64,000 nt of DNA from Rhizobium sp. 007 (GTDB lineage Bacteria > Pseudomonadota > Alphaproteobacteria > Rhizobiales > Rhizobiaceae): positions 2,170,001-2,234,000 of the forward strand of contig NZ_CP064187.1 in NCBI RefSeq assembly GCF_015353075.1. Reading direction: 5' to 3'. The notes beneath the pieces were generated by a model. That model had not been told where the DNA came from. It saw nothing but the letters and a program-made list of their open reading frames with translations, and made no database searches. The position numbers and the translations under genes are program-made. Of this stretch, positions 34,484-43,711 are shown piece after piece; position 1 is the stretch's first letter; each line of letters opens with the position of its first letter.

Positions 34484-36133
34484 CTAGCGAACGTCTGACC
34501 TTGCTCTCGGCCGCGTGTCGTTGCGTTCCCAGGAGAAGATGGCGCGTGGCAAGGGTTCGCGCCCGCGAATGATGTCGGCTCCCTTCTCCCCGACCATGAT
34601 CGTCGGACCGTTGGTATTGGGAACACGCGGCATGACGGAGCTGTCGCACACGCGCAGTCCCTCCAGCCCCCTCACCTTCAGATCGAGACCCACGACGGCC
34701 ATGGCATCCGCGCCCATCTTGCACGTGCCGACTGGATGGTGATCCGTCTTGGCATTGGCGCAGCCGTAGTCGAAAAGCTGCTCGTCGGTGACGACGCCGC
34801 TTCCCGGCAGCTTCTCCTCCAGCACATAAGGCTTCAACGCCGCCTGCTGCATGATCTCGCGGGCGATCTTCAAGCCCTCGATCGACATCTTCCGGTCATG
34901 CGGATCGCTCCAGTAATTCGGGTCGATCAGCGGCGCATCCGCCGGATCGGCAGATGCGAGACGCACGGTGCCGCGCGAGCGCGGATGCAAATAAGCGGAA
35001 TTCAACGTCACCCCGGCGTTCTTCAGCCGGGCGACGCCCGCCTCGATACCGGAGCCGAGGCCGAGATGGAACTGGACATCGGGGGACCGCGCGTTTGGAT
35101 CCGCATACCAAAAGCCGCCGGTCTCGAAGAGCGAGGAGGCCACGGGGCCTGAGCGGAAGAGCACATATTGCAAGCCCGCCCAAAGCGTGCGGTGCAGCTT
35201 GGCGACGCCGTCATAAGTGTGGTCGCCGGTGCATTCGGAAAGGACGAAGAGGTCGAGATGATCCTGCAGATTGCCGCCGACGCCGGGCAGATCATGCTTC
35301 ACATCCACGCCAACAGCTTTCAGATGGTCCGCAGGCCCGATTCCGGATTGCAGCAGCAGCTTCGGCGACCCGATAGCACCAGAAGAAGCGAGGACCTCCC
35401 GCTCGGCGCGGATGAGCTCGACGCCGTTGCGTCCGGCAACCTCGACGCCGATCGCTTTTCTACCCTCAATCACGATCCTCACAACGCGGGCATTCATCCG
35501 GATGGTCAGGTTACCCCTGTCTCCGATCGGTGACAAATAGCCGAGCGAGGCCGAGGAGCGGCGGCGGTCGCGCTGCGTAAGCTGATAGAAGCGGACGCCC
35601 GCCTGCTGCCGGCCGTTGAAATCGTAGTTATAGGGAATGCCGAGCTCTTGCCCCGCCCGGATATAGGCGTCGCAAATCGGCAGCGCGGAAACCGGCATCG
35701 AAACGCCGAGCGGTCCGCCATAGGAATGGTAGTCGTCGGCAAAACGCTGATTGTCTTCGGCGCGTTTGAAGTAGGGCAGAAGGGAGCGATAATCCCAGCC
35801 ATCGCAGCCCTCCTCGCTGGCCCAGAGATCGTAGTCGGCGGCATTGCCCCGCGTATAGAGCTGCGCATTGATCGACGAGCCGCCGCCGATGACCTTGGCC
35901 TGCGTATAGCGCAGCACCCTGCCCTTCATGTGCCTCTGCGGCACCGTCTCCCAGCCCCAGCTCGCGACGCCCTTCGTCATCTTGGCAAAGCCTGCCGGCA
36001 TGTGGAACAGCGGGTTCCAGTCGCTGCCGCCTGCTTCCAAAAGCAGCACTTTGACATTTGGATCGTCGCTCAGACGGTTGGCGAGAACGCTGCCCGCCTG
36101 GCCGCCGCCGGTGATGATGTAGTCGTATGCCAT
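34484..36133 (-). CDS. GMC-family FAD-dependent oxidoreductase (choline dehydrogenase-like)
   Basis: Flavoenzyme of 549 residues oxidising an alcohol. N-terminal dinucleotide fold MAYDYIITGGGQAGSVLANR, then GMC signature 1 region YTQAKVIGGGSSINAQLYTR, signature 2 GAIGSPKLLLQSGIGPADHL, and the C-terminal catalytic region HHPVGTCKMG (active His) with NTNGPTIMVGEKGADII. All core motifs are intact. ATG 36133 is preceded by GGGGGATTT. It follows a frameshifted SDR gene by 14 bp in an operon with another oxidoreductase and an aldehyde dehydrogenase remnant. It is the only unbroken member of that operon. Substrate is unknown. Confidence 0.9.
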   Translation of the reverse strand: MAYDYIITGGGQAGSVLANRLSDDPNVKVLLLEAGGSDWNPLFHMPAGFAKMTKGVASWGWETVPQRHMKGRVLRYTQAKVIGGGSSINAQLYTRGNAADYDLWASEEGCDGWDYRSLLPYFKRAEDNQRFADDYHSYGGPLGVSMPVSALPICDAYIRAGQELGIPYNYDFNGRQQAGVRFYQLTQRDRRRSSASLGYLSPIGDRGNLTIRMNARVVRIVIEGRKAIGVEVAGRNGVELIRAEREVLASSGAIGSPKLLLQSGIGPADHLKAVGVDVKHDLPGVGGNLQDHLDLFVLSECTGDHTYDGVAKLHRTLWAGLQYVLFRSGPVASSLFETGGFWYADPNARSPDVQFHLGLGSGIEAGVARLKNAGVTLNSAYLHPRSRGTVRLASADPADAPLIDPNYWSDPHDRKMSIEGLKIAREIMQQAALKPYVLEEKLPGSGVVTDEQLFDYGCANAKTDHHPVGTCKMGADAMAVVGLDLKVRGLEGLRVCDSSVMPRVPNTNGPTIMVGEKGADIIRGREPLPRAIFSWERNDTRPRARSDVR

Positions 36134-36147
36134 CCCAAATCCCCCGC

Positions 36148-36925
36148 TCAAAGGCGGCCGATCGAAAGCCCGCCACCAGCATCGATCACCGAGCCCGTGG
36201 CAAAGCCGAAGCTCCCCGACGCGAGGGCTGCGACGATCGCGCCGATGTCCTCGGCCTTCCCCCAGCGTTTCATCGGCACGAGCCCGCCTGAAATCAACGC
36301 CTCGTATTTTTCGGATACCGTCGCCGTCATCGCCGTGCGGATGATGCCTGGCCGCACTTCGAAGACGCCAATGCCGCTCTCGGCAAGCCGCACCCGCCAA
36401 TCCCTTGGTGAAGGCTGAAAGGCCGGCTTTGCTGATGCAGTAGTCCAGCCGCTCCGGCGACGTCAGCTCAGAGGAAACGGAGGTGATGTTGACGATCGAA
36501 CGGGTTGCCTGCCCGGCGCCGCTTGCCAGCATCGCCTTGACGACCGCCTGCGTGAAGAACACCGTCCCCCGCAGATTGGTGTCGAGCACCGCGTCGAAAT
36601 TCTCCGGCTTCAGCTCGATGAAGTCGCCGCGGACAATCGAGCCGATGCCGGCATTGTTCACCAGGCAGTCGATCGCCCCGAATGTCTGCAGGACGTCCTC
36701 GATGGTTGCGGCATGCCCGTCAAGGTCCGCCAGGTCAGCCTTCAGATAAGAGGCGTCGACCCCGAGCGAACGCAATGTCTCGACCACCGGATCGTTCGCC
36801 CCGGCATCCTCTATTCCGGTGATCGCGACGTCATGCCCCGCCTTCGCCAACGCCTCGGCAATAGCCAGTCCGATACCTTGTCTCCCTCCGGTGACAAGCG
36901 CGACCGGCCGCCTTCCCTGTGCCAT
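36148..36925 (-). pseudogene. Short-chain dehydrogenase/reductase, single frameshift
   Basis: NAD(P)-dependent SDR. The start MAQGRRPVALVTGGRQGIGL carries TGxxxGIG, then LVNNAGIG, and the catalytic YCISK with upstream Ser. At about 36394 one extra G (GCGGGTGCGG) moves the frame. The proper continuation, RLAESGIGVFEVRPGIIRTA to GSVIDAGGGLSIGRL, lies in the next frame and ends at 36148. The total length is 3n+1, confirming a single-base insertion. The ATG overlaps the stop of the upstream oxidoreductase. A sequencing error cannot be excluded, but neighbouring genes are also broken. Confidence 0.8.
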
Positions 36926-38426
36926 CACGCGAGTTCCTTCTGCAGGATATGATCCCCGACGCGCAGCGCCTGCGCTGCCACCGTCAGCGCCGGATTGACC
37001 GCGGCGGACGTCGGCAGATAGCTCGCATCGACGACGAAGAGGTTCGGATGGTCGTAGGCGCGGCACCAGATGTCGAGCGGCGCCTGCGCCGGATCGTTGC
37101 CGATTCTGATCGTGCCGCACTGATGCGACGGCGTGCGCTTGTCGAATGGCCGCGAGAGCACCAGAGGAAAGCCCGCCGCCCTCAGCGCCTGCTTCAGCTT
37201 CTTCACCAGCATCAGATGCGCCGGCCAGTTCGTCCGCACCCACTGCAACAGAATGCGCTCGCCATCGACCATGATGCGGCTTTCGGGATGCGGAATGTCC
37301 TCGCTCATCGCATAGAAATCGATCGCATGCGCCGAGAGTTTGTTCAGCATCCATTCCGGCAGCGACGGCATATTGGCCTTGAGGATGGCGCCGGAAACGC
37401 GGCCGAGCAGCTGGACATTGCCGAGCGGCGGCCCGCTCTCGCCGTCCGTGAGGTAATAGTCGTTGAAACCGAAGGTCTTCTGATAGATCGCGTCGTTTCG
37501 ATAGGTCGGCGAGACCGCGATCACGGCGCTCGAATTGTGGTTCATGAAATTGCGGCCGACCTGGTCCGAGCTGTTGGCGAGCCCTTTTGGGTTCTTCTCG
37601 TCCGCCGAGCGCAGCAGCAAGACGGCGGATTGCACCGCGCCGGCCGCAAGGATCACGAGCTTCGGAGAGACCGCCTCGTCGGCGCCATCCTTGCGGTAAT
37701 GAACCGTCTCGTGCGCTTGCCGTCAGCCGCCGCTTGAAGCCGTGTCACCCGCGATCCGGTCTGCAGCCGGACGTTCGGATGCTGCAGCGCCAGCGCAAGG
37801 CCGATCGTCTCGGCATCCATCTTGCCGTCGAAACTGTTCGGATGCGCGTCCCAGGGCGTCTTCGCCTTGGCAAGCCAGCGCTCGATATCGATGCCGAGCG
37901 GCAGCGAATACGGATGCAGGCCGTTCCGCTTCATCCGCTCGCGCACAAGCGCAATCGACGGCTCGTCGGGCACGGGCGGAAAGGCGTAGTTCTGCGAATG
38001 TACAGGCTCGGTAGGGTCTTCGCCGATCTGCCCGCGCACCTGATAAAGCTGCTCCGCCCGGCTATACCATGGCTCCAGTTCTTCGTAGGCAAACGGCCAT
38101 GCGGGCGAGATGCCTTCCAGATGCTGCATCTCATAAAAATCCTCGCGCCGGTAGCGCACCATGACCGCTCCGAAGAACTTCGAATTGCCGCCGACATTGT
38201 AGTAATTGCCGGGATTGAACGGCTTGCCATCCCTCTCGTACCAGAATTCCTTTGGCCGGAAGTGGCCGCGCTGGAAGATCGCGCGCTGGTCGCGGTTCTC
38301 CGGCCGGTCCTCGATATGCCCGCCCGCCTCAAGGACGAGGATATCGGCGCCAGAAGGAGCAAGCGCGGCAGCGATGGTCGCTCCGCCGATCCCCGAGCCG
38401 ATGATGACGATGTCCTGCTGCTTCAC
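36925..38426 (-). pseudogene. GMC/FAD-dependent oxidoreductase, frameshifted
   Basis: The GTG at 38426 follows GGAGG by 8 bases. The N-terminal frame has QQDIVIIGSGIGGATIAAAL, VLEAGGHIED and FNPGNYYNVGGNSKFFGAVM, running to QAAADGK near 37710. The homology then continues in another frame as VHYRKDGADEAVSPKLVILA, followed by AGAVQSAVLLL, HQCGTIRIG, and the C-terminal VVDASYLPTSAAVNPALTVA. The total length is 3n+2, so there is net loss of one base or gain of two. The full protein would be about 500 residues and differs from the GMC enzyme at 34484. Confidence 0.8.
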
Positions 38427-38458
38427 CAAGCGATCCTCCCAGAACGCAAGCCCTTGGC

Positions 38459-39778
38459 TCAGCGCGGCATCCACCAGCCCGTCCGGGCGCCGATATGCAT
38501 GTTGAGCGTCTTGGTCTCCGTATAGTCTTCCACCGCATGCCGGCCGAGTTCGCGACCGAGGCCCGATTGGCGATAGCCGCCGAAGGGCAGTTCCGCCGCA
38601 CCATCCATGAAGGTGTTCATCCAGATCGTGCCGGCCCTTACCTTTCGTCCGATCGTCAGGCAGGTGTCGAAGTCGCGGCTCCAGACGCTGGCCGAAAGGC
38701 CGTAATCGACGGAGTTCGCGATGCGGACAGCATCCTCCGCAGTCTCGAAGGTCAGCACCGAAAGCACCGGTCCGAACACCTCCTCGCGCGCCACCGCCAT
38801 CTCCGGCTTGACGCCGGAAAGGATTGTCGGTGCCATGTACTGGCCAAAACCGAAGTCGATATGGCTGCCGCCAAGCGTGACATTCGCACCACTGCCCACG
38901 GCGGCGGAAACATAGCCCTGAACCTTCTCCAGATGCTGCGGCGTGATGATCGCACCCACCTGCGCCGATGGATCCAGTGGATCGCCGACCTTCACCTTTT
39001 GCGACAGCGCCGCCACCCGCGACGTCACGTCGTCGGCGATGTCGCGATGCAGGATCAGTCGCGATCCGGCATTGCAGCATTCGCCTGCATTGAAATAGGC
39101 GCCGAAGACGGCGGCATCGACGAAGGCGTCGAGATCGGCGTCCGGAAACACGATCTGTGGATTCTTGCCGCCAAGCTCCAGCGACACTTTTTTGAGCGTC
39201 TTTGAGGCGTTTTCCATCGTCAGCCGGCCGATGCCGGTCGAGCCGGTGAAGGAGACCATGTCGACATCCGGATGCCCGGTCATCGTCGCGCCGACGGCTG
39301 CACCCGTGCCGACGATGATGTTGACGACGCCCGCCGGAACGCCCGCCTCCATCAGGATTTCGCCGAGCACGAGGGTCGAGCCGGAGGTGAGTTCAGATGG
39401 CTTGGCGACCGCCGTGCAGCCCGCTGCAAGCGCGAAAGGCAGCTTCTGGCTGACGATCAGGAACGGGAAATTCCAGGGCGTGATGATCGAGACGACGCCG
39501 ACGGCCTCCCGCAGCACGACGCCGAGCGTTCCCTCGCTTAGCGTATTGTGCCCGTCACAGACGCCGAAGGCAACCGCGTCGTTGAAGCAGACCGCAGCCG
39601 TCGGAGGGGCAGCAAGCCGCATCGCCGTCCGCGGCCTTAAGCAGAGGATTGCGGCATTCACCTTGGCGCGCGTCGTTTCGTTAACGAGCGAGCTTCCCTG
39701 CAGCACGAGCGATACGGTCGACTTTGAAACGCCGGCGGCATTCGCAATGTCGATAACGGTCACCCGCTCCCTGCTCAT
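38459..39778 (-). pseudogene. Deletion chimera of a LacI regulator and an aldehyde dehydrogenase
   Basis: One open frame of 439 codons. Residues 1-44 are a LacI-family helix-turn-helix (MSRERVTVIDIANAAGVSKS, TVSLVLQGSSLV). Residues 58-76 are a scrap of a LacI effector domain (PTAAVCFNDAVAFGVCDG). From 77 on it is aldehyde dehydrogenase: GVVSIITPWNFPFL, FTGSTGIG, catalytic Glu201 in LELGGKNP and Cys234/235 in NAGECCNAGSR. About 130 N-terminal dehydrogenase residues and most of LacI are gone, along with anything once between them. GGAGGAGCAATC precedes the ATG. The product might still bind DNA but is unlikely to be an active dehydrogenase. Confidence 0.85.
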
Positions 39779-39850
39779 GATTGCTCCTCCAAGACTATCC
39801 AAATTTGTCAGGAAATGAATTGCAGCGCAGTCACACCGTTCTCGGATCCG

Positions 39851-39866
39851 TTTGGAACGTTCTAAA
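39851..39866. promoter_or_regulatory. LacI-family operator upstream of the LacI-ALDH chimera
   Basis: TTTGGAACGTTCTAAA is a 16-bp near-perfect palindrome with the AACGTT centre typical of LacI-family operators, 72 bp upstream of the chimera's start. It is probably the ancestral autoregulatory site. Confidence 0.6.
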
Positions 39867-39952
39867 TCAAGGCGATAAAGCCCTGTAAAAAATGCATCCC
39901 CGAACACAAAAGCGTACCGGAATTGACAAAAGTGCACTTTGCAGCCGTACTC

Positions 39953-40035
39953 GACGGTACTAATGAAATGAGCGTCGCTTCTTCTTTTCCCCGAAGCGGC
40001 CTAGAACTCAGCCTCGCCCGTCGCGAGGCTTTTTT
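39953..40035 (+). ncRNA. Candidate small RNA with intrinsic terminator
   Basis: A TTGACA box at 39923-39928 is followed about 80-110 bases later by a strong intrinsic terminator: AGCCTCGC (40010-40017), loop CCGTC, GCGAGGCT (40023-40030) and TTTTTT. No reading frame lies between them, and no plus-strand gene ends here. The region contains a pyrimidine stretch CTTCTTCTTTTCCCC that could pair with ribosome sites. Start is approximate, and the -10 box is poor. Known rhizobial trans-acting sRNAs are of this size, but no family is confirmed. Confidence 0.45.
40010..40035 (+). terminator. Intrinsic terminator of the candidate sRNA
   Basis: An 8-bp perfect GC-rich stem with a 5-base loop followed directly by six T residues. 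The minus strand has no T-run, so it works in the plus direction. Confidence 0.8.
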
Positions 40036-40055
40036 CATTTAGCGTCCGCCCGGCA

Positions 40056-40104
40056 ATAAAAAACCGCCCTTGCCGTGATCCGAGAAGAATTGGCAAAGGC
40101 GGTT
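40056..40104 (-). terminator. Terminator of the 103-aa exported protein gene
   Basis: On the minus strand ACCGCCTTTGCC pairs with GGCAAGGGCGGT, and TTTTTTATT follows. It lies about 40 bp past the stop at 40145. Confidence 0.75.
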
Positions 40105-40144
40105 CTTGTGCCGCCGCGTCTGAAAGACCGGCGGCTGCTACTTT

Positions 40145-40456
40145 TTAACGGCGGATCAGCGGGCAGCCACGGACATTCGCGAAGGTCATGCGGTCCCAAC
40201 CACGGCGGTCACGGCCGGCAACGACGACGCGGCGCGGTGTGACATTGACGACGCGCACGTCGCGCAGGCCGGTCCAGCGAGCCGCGCGGACAGCCATGAC
40301 TGGCGAGCAACCGCGGTAGACCGGTGGCGGACGATGATACTGGACGTCGATGACAACACCGCGCTCCGGGCCTGCTGCGGCAGCAGTCGAGAAGCTGGCG
40401 GGGATCGAAGCAATGGCAAGCAATGCGGCAAACGATGCCTTGGCAATGTTGGTCAT
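40145..40456 (-). CDS. Small exported hypothetical protein, 103 aa
   Basis: Secreted or periplasmic protein: signal peptide MTNIAKASFAALLAIASIPA, cleavage near TAAAAG. A basic mature part of about 75 residues follows with two cysteines (VYRGCSPVMAVRAARWTG and the closing RGCPLIRR) that could form a disulfide. A VRVVNVTPRRVVVAGRDRRG strand pair lies between. AGGA is 8 bases before the ATG, and a clear terminator follows. No family function is known. Confidence 0.7.
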   Translation of the reverse strand: MTNIAKASFAALLAIASIPASFSTAAAAGPERGVVIDVQYHRPPPVYRGCSPVMAVRAARWTGLRDVRVVNVTPRRVVVAGRDRRGWDRMTFANVRGCPLIRR

Positions 40457-40560
40457 CGGGTTTTCCTAGTTTCAAAGAACGATCGAACTCCCTACCGGGG
40501 ATGATTCGACAATAGAGGGCTAAAACTGAATGGCGTTCGAATTGCGTATTCAGGTTCGGT

Positions 40561-40983
40561 TCAGGCGCTGACATGCAGCACGATTTCGCGACGATGAGGA
40601 CGGTCGCGATGCTCGAAGAGATAGAGCCCCTGCCAGGTGCCGAGCACCATCTTGCCGCTCGTAACAGGAATACCGAACGAAACCTGTGTCAGCGCCGCCT
40701 TGATGTGGGCAGGCATGTCATCCGGACCTTCGGTCGTGTGGACAATCCAGCGCATCGATGGGTCCGATGACGGCGGCACGAGCCGGCGGAAGAAGGCACT
40801 GAGATCCGTCCGCACATCCGGGTCGGCATTTTCCTGGATCAAGAGCGAACAGGAGGTGTGGCGCAAAAAGACGGTGAGCAAACCTTCGTCCACGCCGGTT
40901 GCGCGGACGAAGCCAGCCGCCTGGTCGGTGAATTCATAGAGGCCCTGCCCCCGGGTTGAAACGGAGATGATCGCCTGGGGCAT
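40561..40983 (-). CDS. YjbQ/UPF0047 family protein
   Basis: Protein of 140 residues of the YjbQ family, whose members show weak thiamine-phosphate synthase activity. Hallmarks are VFLRHTSCSLLIQENADPDV with the conserved His and Cys, MRWIVHTTEGPDDMPAHIKA, and the closing MVLGTWQGLYLFEHRDRPHR. ATG 40983 is preceded by GGGAG, deciding the start. It lies 13 bp downstream of the DUF1428 gene and is probably co-transcribed with it. Confidence 0.9.
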   Translation of the reverse strand: MPQAIISVSTRGQGLYEFTDQAAGFVRATGVDEGLLTVFLRHTSCSLLIQENADPDVRTDLSAFFRRLVPPSSDPSMRWIVHTTEGPDDMPAHIKAALTQVSFGIPVTSGKMVLGTWQGLYLFEHRDRPHRREIVLHVSA

Positions 40984-40996
40984 GGAACTCCCTTTT

Positions 40997-41350
40997 TCAA
41001 AGTTCAACGACAGTTTCGAAGCCGCCGTAGATCATTCGCTTACCATCAAAGACCGTTTTCCATTCATCGCCCTGCAGGCGTGGATCGGACATGACCTTGG
41101 CCACTATATCGTCGCGCTCCGTCCTCGATCCATAGACGATCCAGGAAAACCCTACCACTTCGTCTTCCTTCGCCATCACCGCACGCGGAAACGAAGTGAG
41201 TTCGCCATAGGGCACGTCGTCGGCAAGGCACTCGACATATTTGAGCGCACCATGCTCTTTCCAGATCGAGCCGGCGAAATTCGCCAACTTCTTGTAAGCC
41301 TCGATATTGGCTTTCGGAACAGCCACGACGAATCCATCGATGTAAGGCAT
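40997..41350 (-). CDS. DUF1428 (YbaA-like) protein
   Basis: Protein of 117 residues with the dimeric ferredoxin-like fold of DUF1428: MPYIDGFVVAVPKANIEAYK, ALKYVECLADDVPYGELTSF and SDPRLQGDEWKTVFDGKRMI. TTAGGAGAACG precedes the ATG at 41350. Function unknown; E. coli YbaA is the best-known relative. First gene of a two-gene unit with the YjbQ homologue. Confidence 0.85.
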   Translation of the reverse strand: MPYIDGFVVAVPKANIEAYKKLANFAGSIWKEHGALKYVECLADDVPYGELTSFPRAVMAKEDEVVGFSWIVYGSRTERDDIVAKVMSDPRLQGDEWKTVFDGKRMIYGGFETVVEL

Positions 41351-41533
41351 TGTCGTTCTCCTAACTTCGTTGACGATCATAGGACGGATGGCGAGCGCGA
41401 GGCCCGACACTATAGGTGAGAAAATATGCGTGATCCGCCGATTTCCAGCCCCGCGGCGTCCCGGTCTTGGCAAGATCAGGCAAAAGACGCGTTTCTTTCT
41501 GAATGATCCGCTTGGCACAATTTGCGTCCCATT

Positions 41534-41547
41534 GGAACGATTGTTCC
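41534..41547. promoter_or_regulatory. Inverted repeat GGAACGATTGTTCC
   Basis: GGAAC and GTTCC arms are separated by GATT. It lies 162 bp upstream of the betaine-transporter binding protein. It may be an operator; the regulator is unknown. Confidence 0.35.
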
Positions 41548-41580
41548 GATCACCTGACCAGCCATTGAAAGAAAACGTCA

Positions 41581-41615
41581 ATGCGCCATTTTTTGACGCA
41601 AACGGAATGGCGCAT
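41581..41615. promoter_or_regulatory. Inverted repeat ATGCGCCATT / AATGGCGCAT upstream of the betaine operon
   Basis: Two perfect 10-bp arms (41581-41590 and 41606-41615) are separated by 15 bases, and TGGCGCAT is repeated once more at 41614-41621. This is 94 bp upstream of the proX-like gene. It is a plausible site for a regulator of the operon. Confidence 0.45.
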
Positions 41616-41708
41616 GGCGCATGAAAGCATGCTCAATAGGCTTGCTGGCGGACGCGGTGCCGCAGGCGCCCGGGTTCACGTCACACCGCGACCAGAGGGA
41701 ACAAGAAA

Positions 41709-42707
41709 ATGAAAGCACTTTTGGCTTCAACCGTCCTTGCAGCTGGCCTGATCGGCCTTTCGAGCACGGCTTCGGCCGCGGAGTGTGGCAACGTCACCAT
41801 CGCCAGCATGAACTGGCAATCGGCCGAAGTTGCCGCAAACCTCGACAAGATCATCCTCGAGGAAGGCTATGGATGCACCGCCGAGATCGTCAGCGGCGAC
41901 ACGGTTCCGACGCTCACATCAATGGCTGAAAAGGGTGAGCCGGATGTCGCACCGGAAGCCTGGGTAAGCCTCCAGCCGGAACTCGTGAAGCGCGGCCTGG
42001 AAGGCGGCAAGGTGGTCGCTGCCTCGAAAATTCTTTCGGACGGCGCGATCCAGGGATGGTGGATCCCCAAATACATCGCCGAAGCCCATCCAGACATCAA
42101 GACGATCCCTGATCTCTTCAAGCATCCCGAACTCTTCCCTGCTCCCGAAGACAAGAGCAAGGGCGCCGTCTTCAATGGCCCTCAAGGCTGGGGCGGAACG
42201 GTCGTGACCTCGCAGCTCTTCAAGGCCTATGGCGGCGACAAGGCCGGCTTCACGCTGGTTGATACCGGCTCGGCAGCCGGCCTCGACGGTTCCATCGCCA
42301 AGGCCTACGAAGGCAAACAGCCCTGGGTCGGCTACTACTGGGCCCCGACCTCGCTCCTCGGCAAATATGAGATGGTGAAACTCGGCTACGGCTCCGAATA
42401 CGATGCGGCGGAATGGAAGCGCTGTACCTCGGTTGCCGATTGCCCCGATCCCAAGCCGAACGCCTGGCCGGCCGACGACGTTCAGACGCTCGTGAGCAAA
42501 ACCTTTGCCGATCGCGCCGGCCCGGCCATGGACTATCTCAACAAGCGTGCCTGGACGAACGACACCGTTAACAAGCTGATTGCCTGGATGACCGACAACC
42601 AGGCTACCGGCGAAGACGGCGCCAAGCACTTCCTCAAGGAAAACGAAGCCCTGTGGAAGGAATGGGTCTCTCCGGAAGTCGCCGAGAAGATCAAGGCTTC
42701 CCTCTGA
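41709..42707 (+). CDS. proX: Glycine betaine/choline ABC transporter binding protein (ProX/OpuAC type)
   Basis: Periplasmic protein of 332 residues. Signal peptide MKALLASTVLAAGLIGLSST, cleavage at ASAA. The OpuAC fold has aromatic residues that could cage a quaternary ammonium group: MNWQSAEVAANL, PEAWVSLQ, GWWIPKYIAEAHP and GYYWAPTSLLGKYEM. A Cys-x7-Cys insertion (RCTSVADCPDPKPNAW) may form a disulfide. It heads an operon with permease and ATPase genes (117 bp and then an 8-bp overlap). It would supply betaine or choline for osmoprotection or catabolism; which ligand is not decided by sequence. Confidence 0.9.
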   Translation: MKALLASTVLAAGLIGLSSTASAAECGNVTIASMNWQSAEVAANLDKIILEEGYGCTAEIVSGDTVPTLTSMAEKGEPDVAPEAWVSLQPELVKRGLEGGKVVAASKILSDGAIQGWWIPKYIAEAHPDIKTIPDLFKHPELFPAPEDKSKGAVFNGPQGWGGTVVTSQLFKAYGGDKAGFTLVDTGSAAGLDGSIAKAYEGKQPWVGYYWAPTSLLGKYEMVKLGYGSEYDAAEWKRCTSVADCPDPKPNAWPADDVQTLVSKTFADRAGPAMDYLNKRAWTNDTVNKLIAWMTDNQATGEDGAKHFLKENEALWKEWVSPEVAEKIKASL

Positions 42708-42823
42708 TCCCTCATGATCCGCAAGCAGGCGGTGCTTGACATCCAGGCACCGCCAGCCCGATCCTTTTGCGCGACGGCCATAAGAAGAACGGGCCGCCGC
42801 CGCTTTAGCCATGGGGAACTAAC

Positions 42824-43711
42824 ATGGACTGGCTCTGGAAATTTCCGACAATGGATGCCGACACGCTGCGCGTTCTCAAGAAGAACGTGGACGAAGGCTT
42901 TCGCGCTTTTACCCGCGCTTACGGCGACAGCATCGAAGGGCTGTTCAGCCCGCTGCAAAGCTTTCTGATCTGGGCTGAAAGGCTGCTCACCGGCACGCCC
43001 TGGCCGCTGGTGATCTTGGTCGTCGCCGGCATTGCCTGGCTTGGAAGCCGCAATTGGAAGATTGTCATCGGCTGCGCCGCGACGCTTCTGCTGATCGGCT
43101 GGTTCGACATGTGGGAAGACACGATGAAGACCGTTTCGATGATCTTCGTCTGCACGCTGCTTTCGGTCGCGATCGGCATTCCGATCGGCATCGGCATGTC
43201 GCGTTCCAACCGGCTCCAGAATGCCGTCAATCCGGTGCTCGACGTCATGCAGACCATGCCGAGCTTCGTCTATCTGATCCCGGTCGTCATGCTGCTCGGC
43301 ATCGGCCGCGTGCCCGGCGTCATCGCCGTCGTCATCTATGCCTTGCCGCCGATGATACGCCTCACCAATCTCGGCATCCGCATGGTCGACAAGGACGTGC
43401 TCGAAGCGGCCGACGCCTTCGGTTCATCGAGCTGGCAGAAGCTGCGCAACGTCCAGCTTCCATTGGCGTTGCCGACCATCATGGCCGGCATCAACCAGAC
43501 GATCATGATGGCACTCGCCATGGTCGTCATTGCTTCGATGATTGGCGTCCAGGGCCTCGGCCAGCCCGTCCTCAAGGCCATCGCCAACCAGTACTTCACC
43601 CTCGGCGTCTTCAACGGTCTCGCCATCGTCGGCATCGCCATCATCTTTGACCGCATCAGCCAGGCCTATGGTCTCAGGCTGCAGAAGCACCGGGAAATCG
43701 TGCATGGCTAG
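42824..43711 (+). CDS. proW: Glycine betaine/choline ABC transporter permease (ProW type)
   Basis: Inner-membrane permease of 295 residues. After a 60-residue amphipathic N-terminal region, about six helices follow, including WPLVILVVAGIAWLG and MKTVSMIFVCTLLSVAIGIP. The coupling-helix block is DVLEAADAFGSSSWQKLRNV followed by QLPLALPTIMAGINQ, the EAA motif of the ProW/OpuAB family. GGGGAACTAAC precedes the ATG. The stop codon lies inside the ATPase gene (8-bp overlap), so translation is coupled. Confidence 0.93.
   Translation: MDWLWKFPTMDADTLRVLKKNVDEGFRAFTRAYGDSIEGLFSPLQSFLIWAERLLTGTPWPLVILVVAGIAWLGSRNWKIVIGCAATLLLIGWFDMWEDTMKTVSMIFVCTLLSVAIGIPIGIGMSRSNRLQNAVNPVLDVMQTMPSFVYLIPVVMLLGIGRVPGVIAVVIYALPPMIRLTNLGIRMVDKDVLEAADAFGSSSWQKLRNVQLPLALPTIMAGINQTIMMALAMVVIASMIGVQGLGQPVLKAIANQYFTLGVFNGLAIVGIAIIFDRISQAYGLRLQKHREIVHG

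Noticed and set aside
34484..37354. 956-codon minus-strand frame that looks like an SDR-GMC fusion protein
   Set aside because: The apparent fusion comes from read-through after a one-base insertion in the SDR; the GMC gene has its own ribosome site and start at 36133, and the first 130 or so codons are antisense-like junk.
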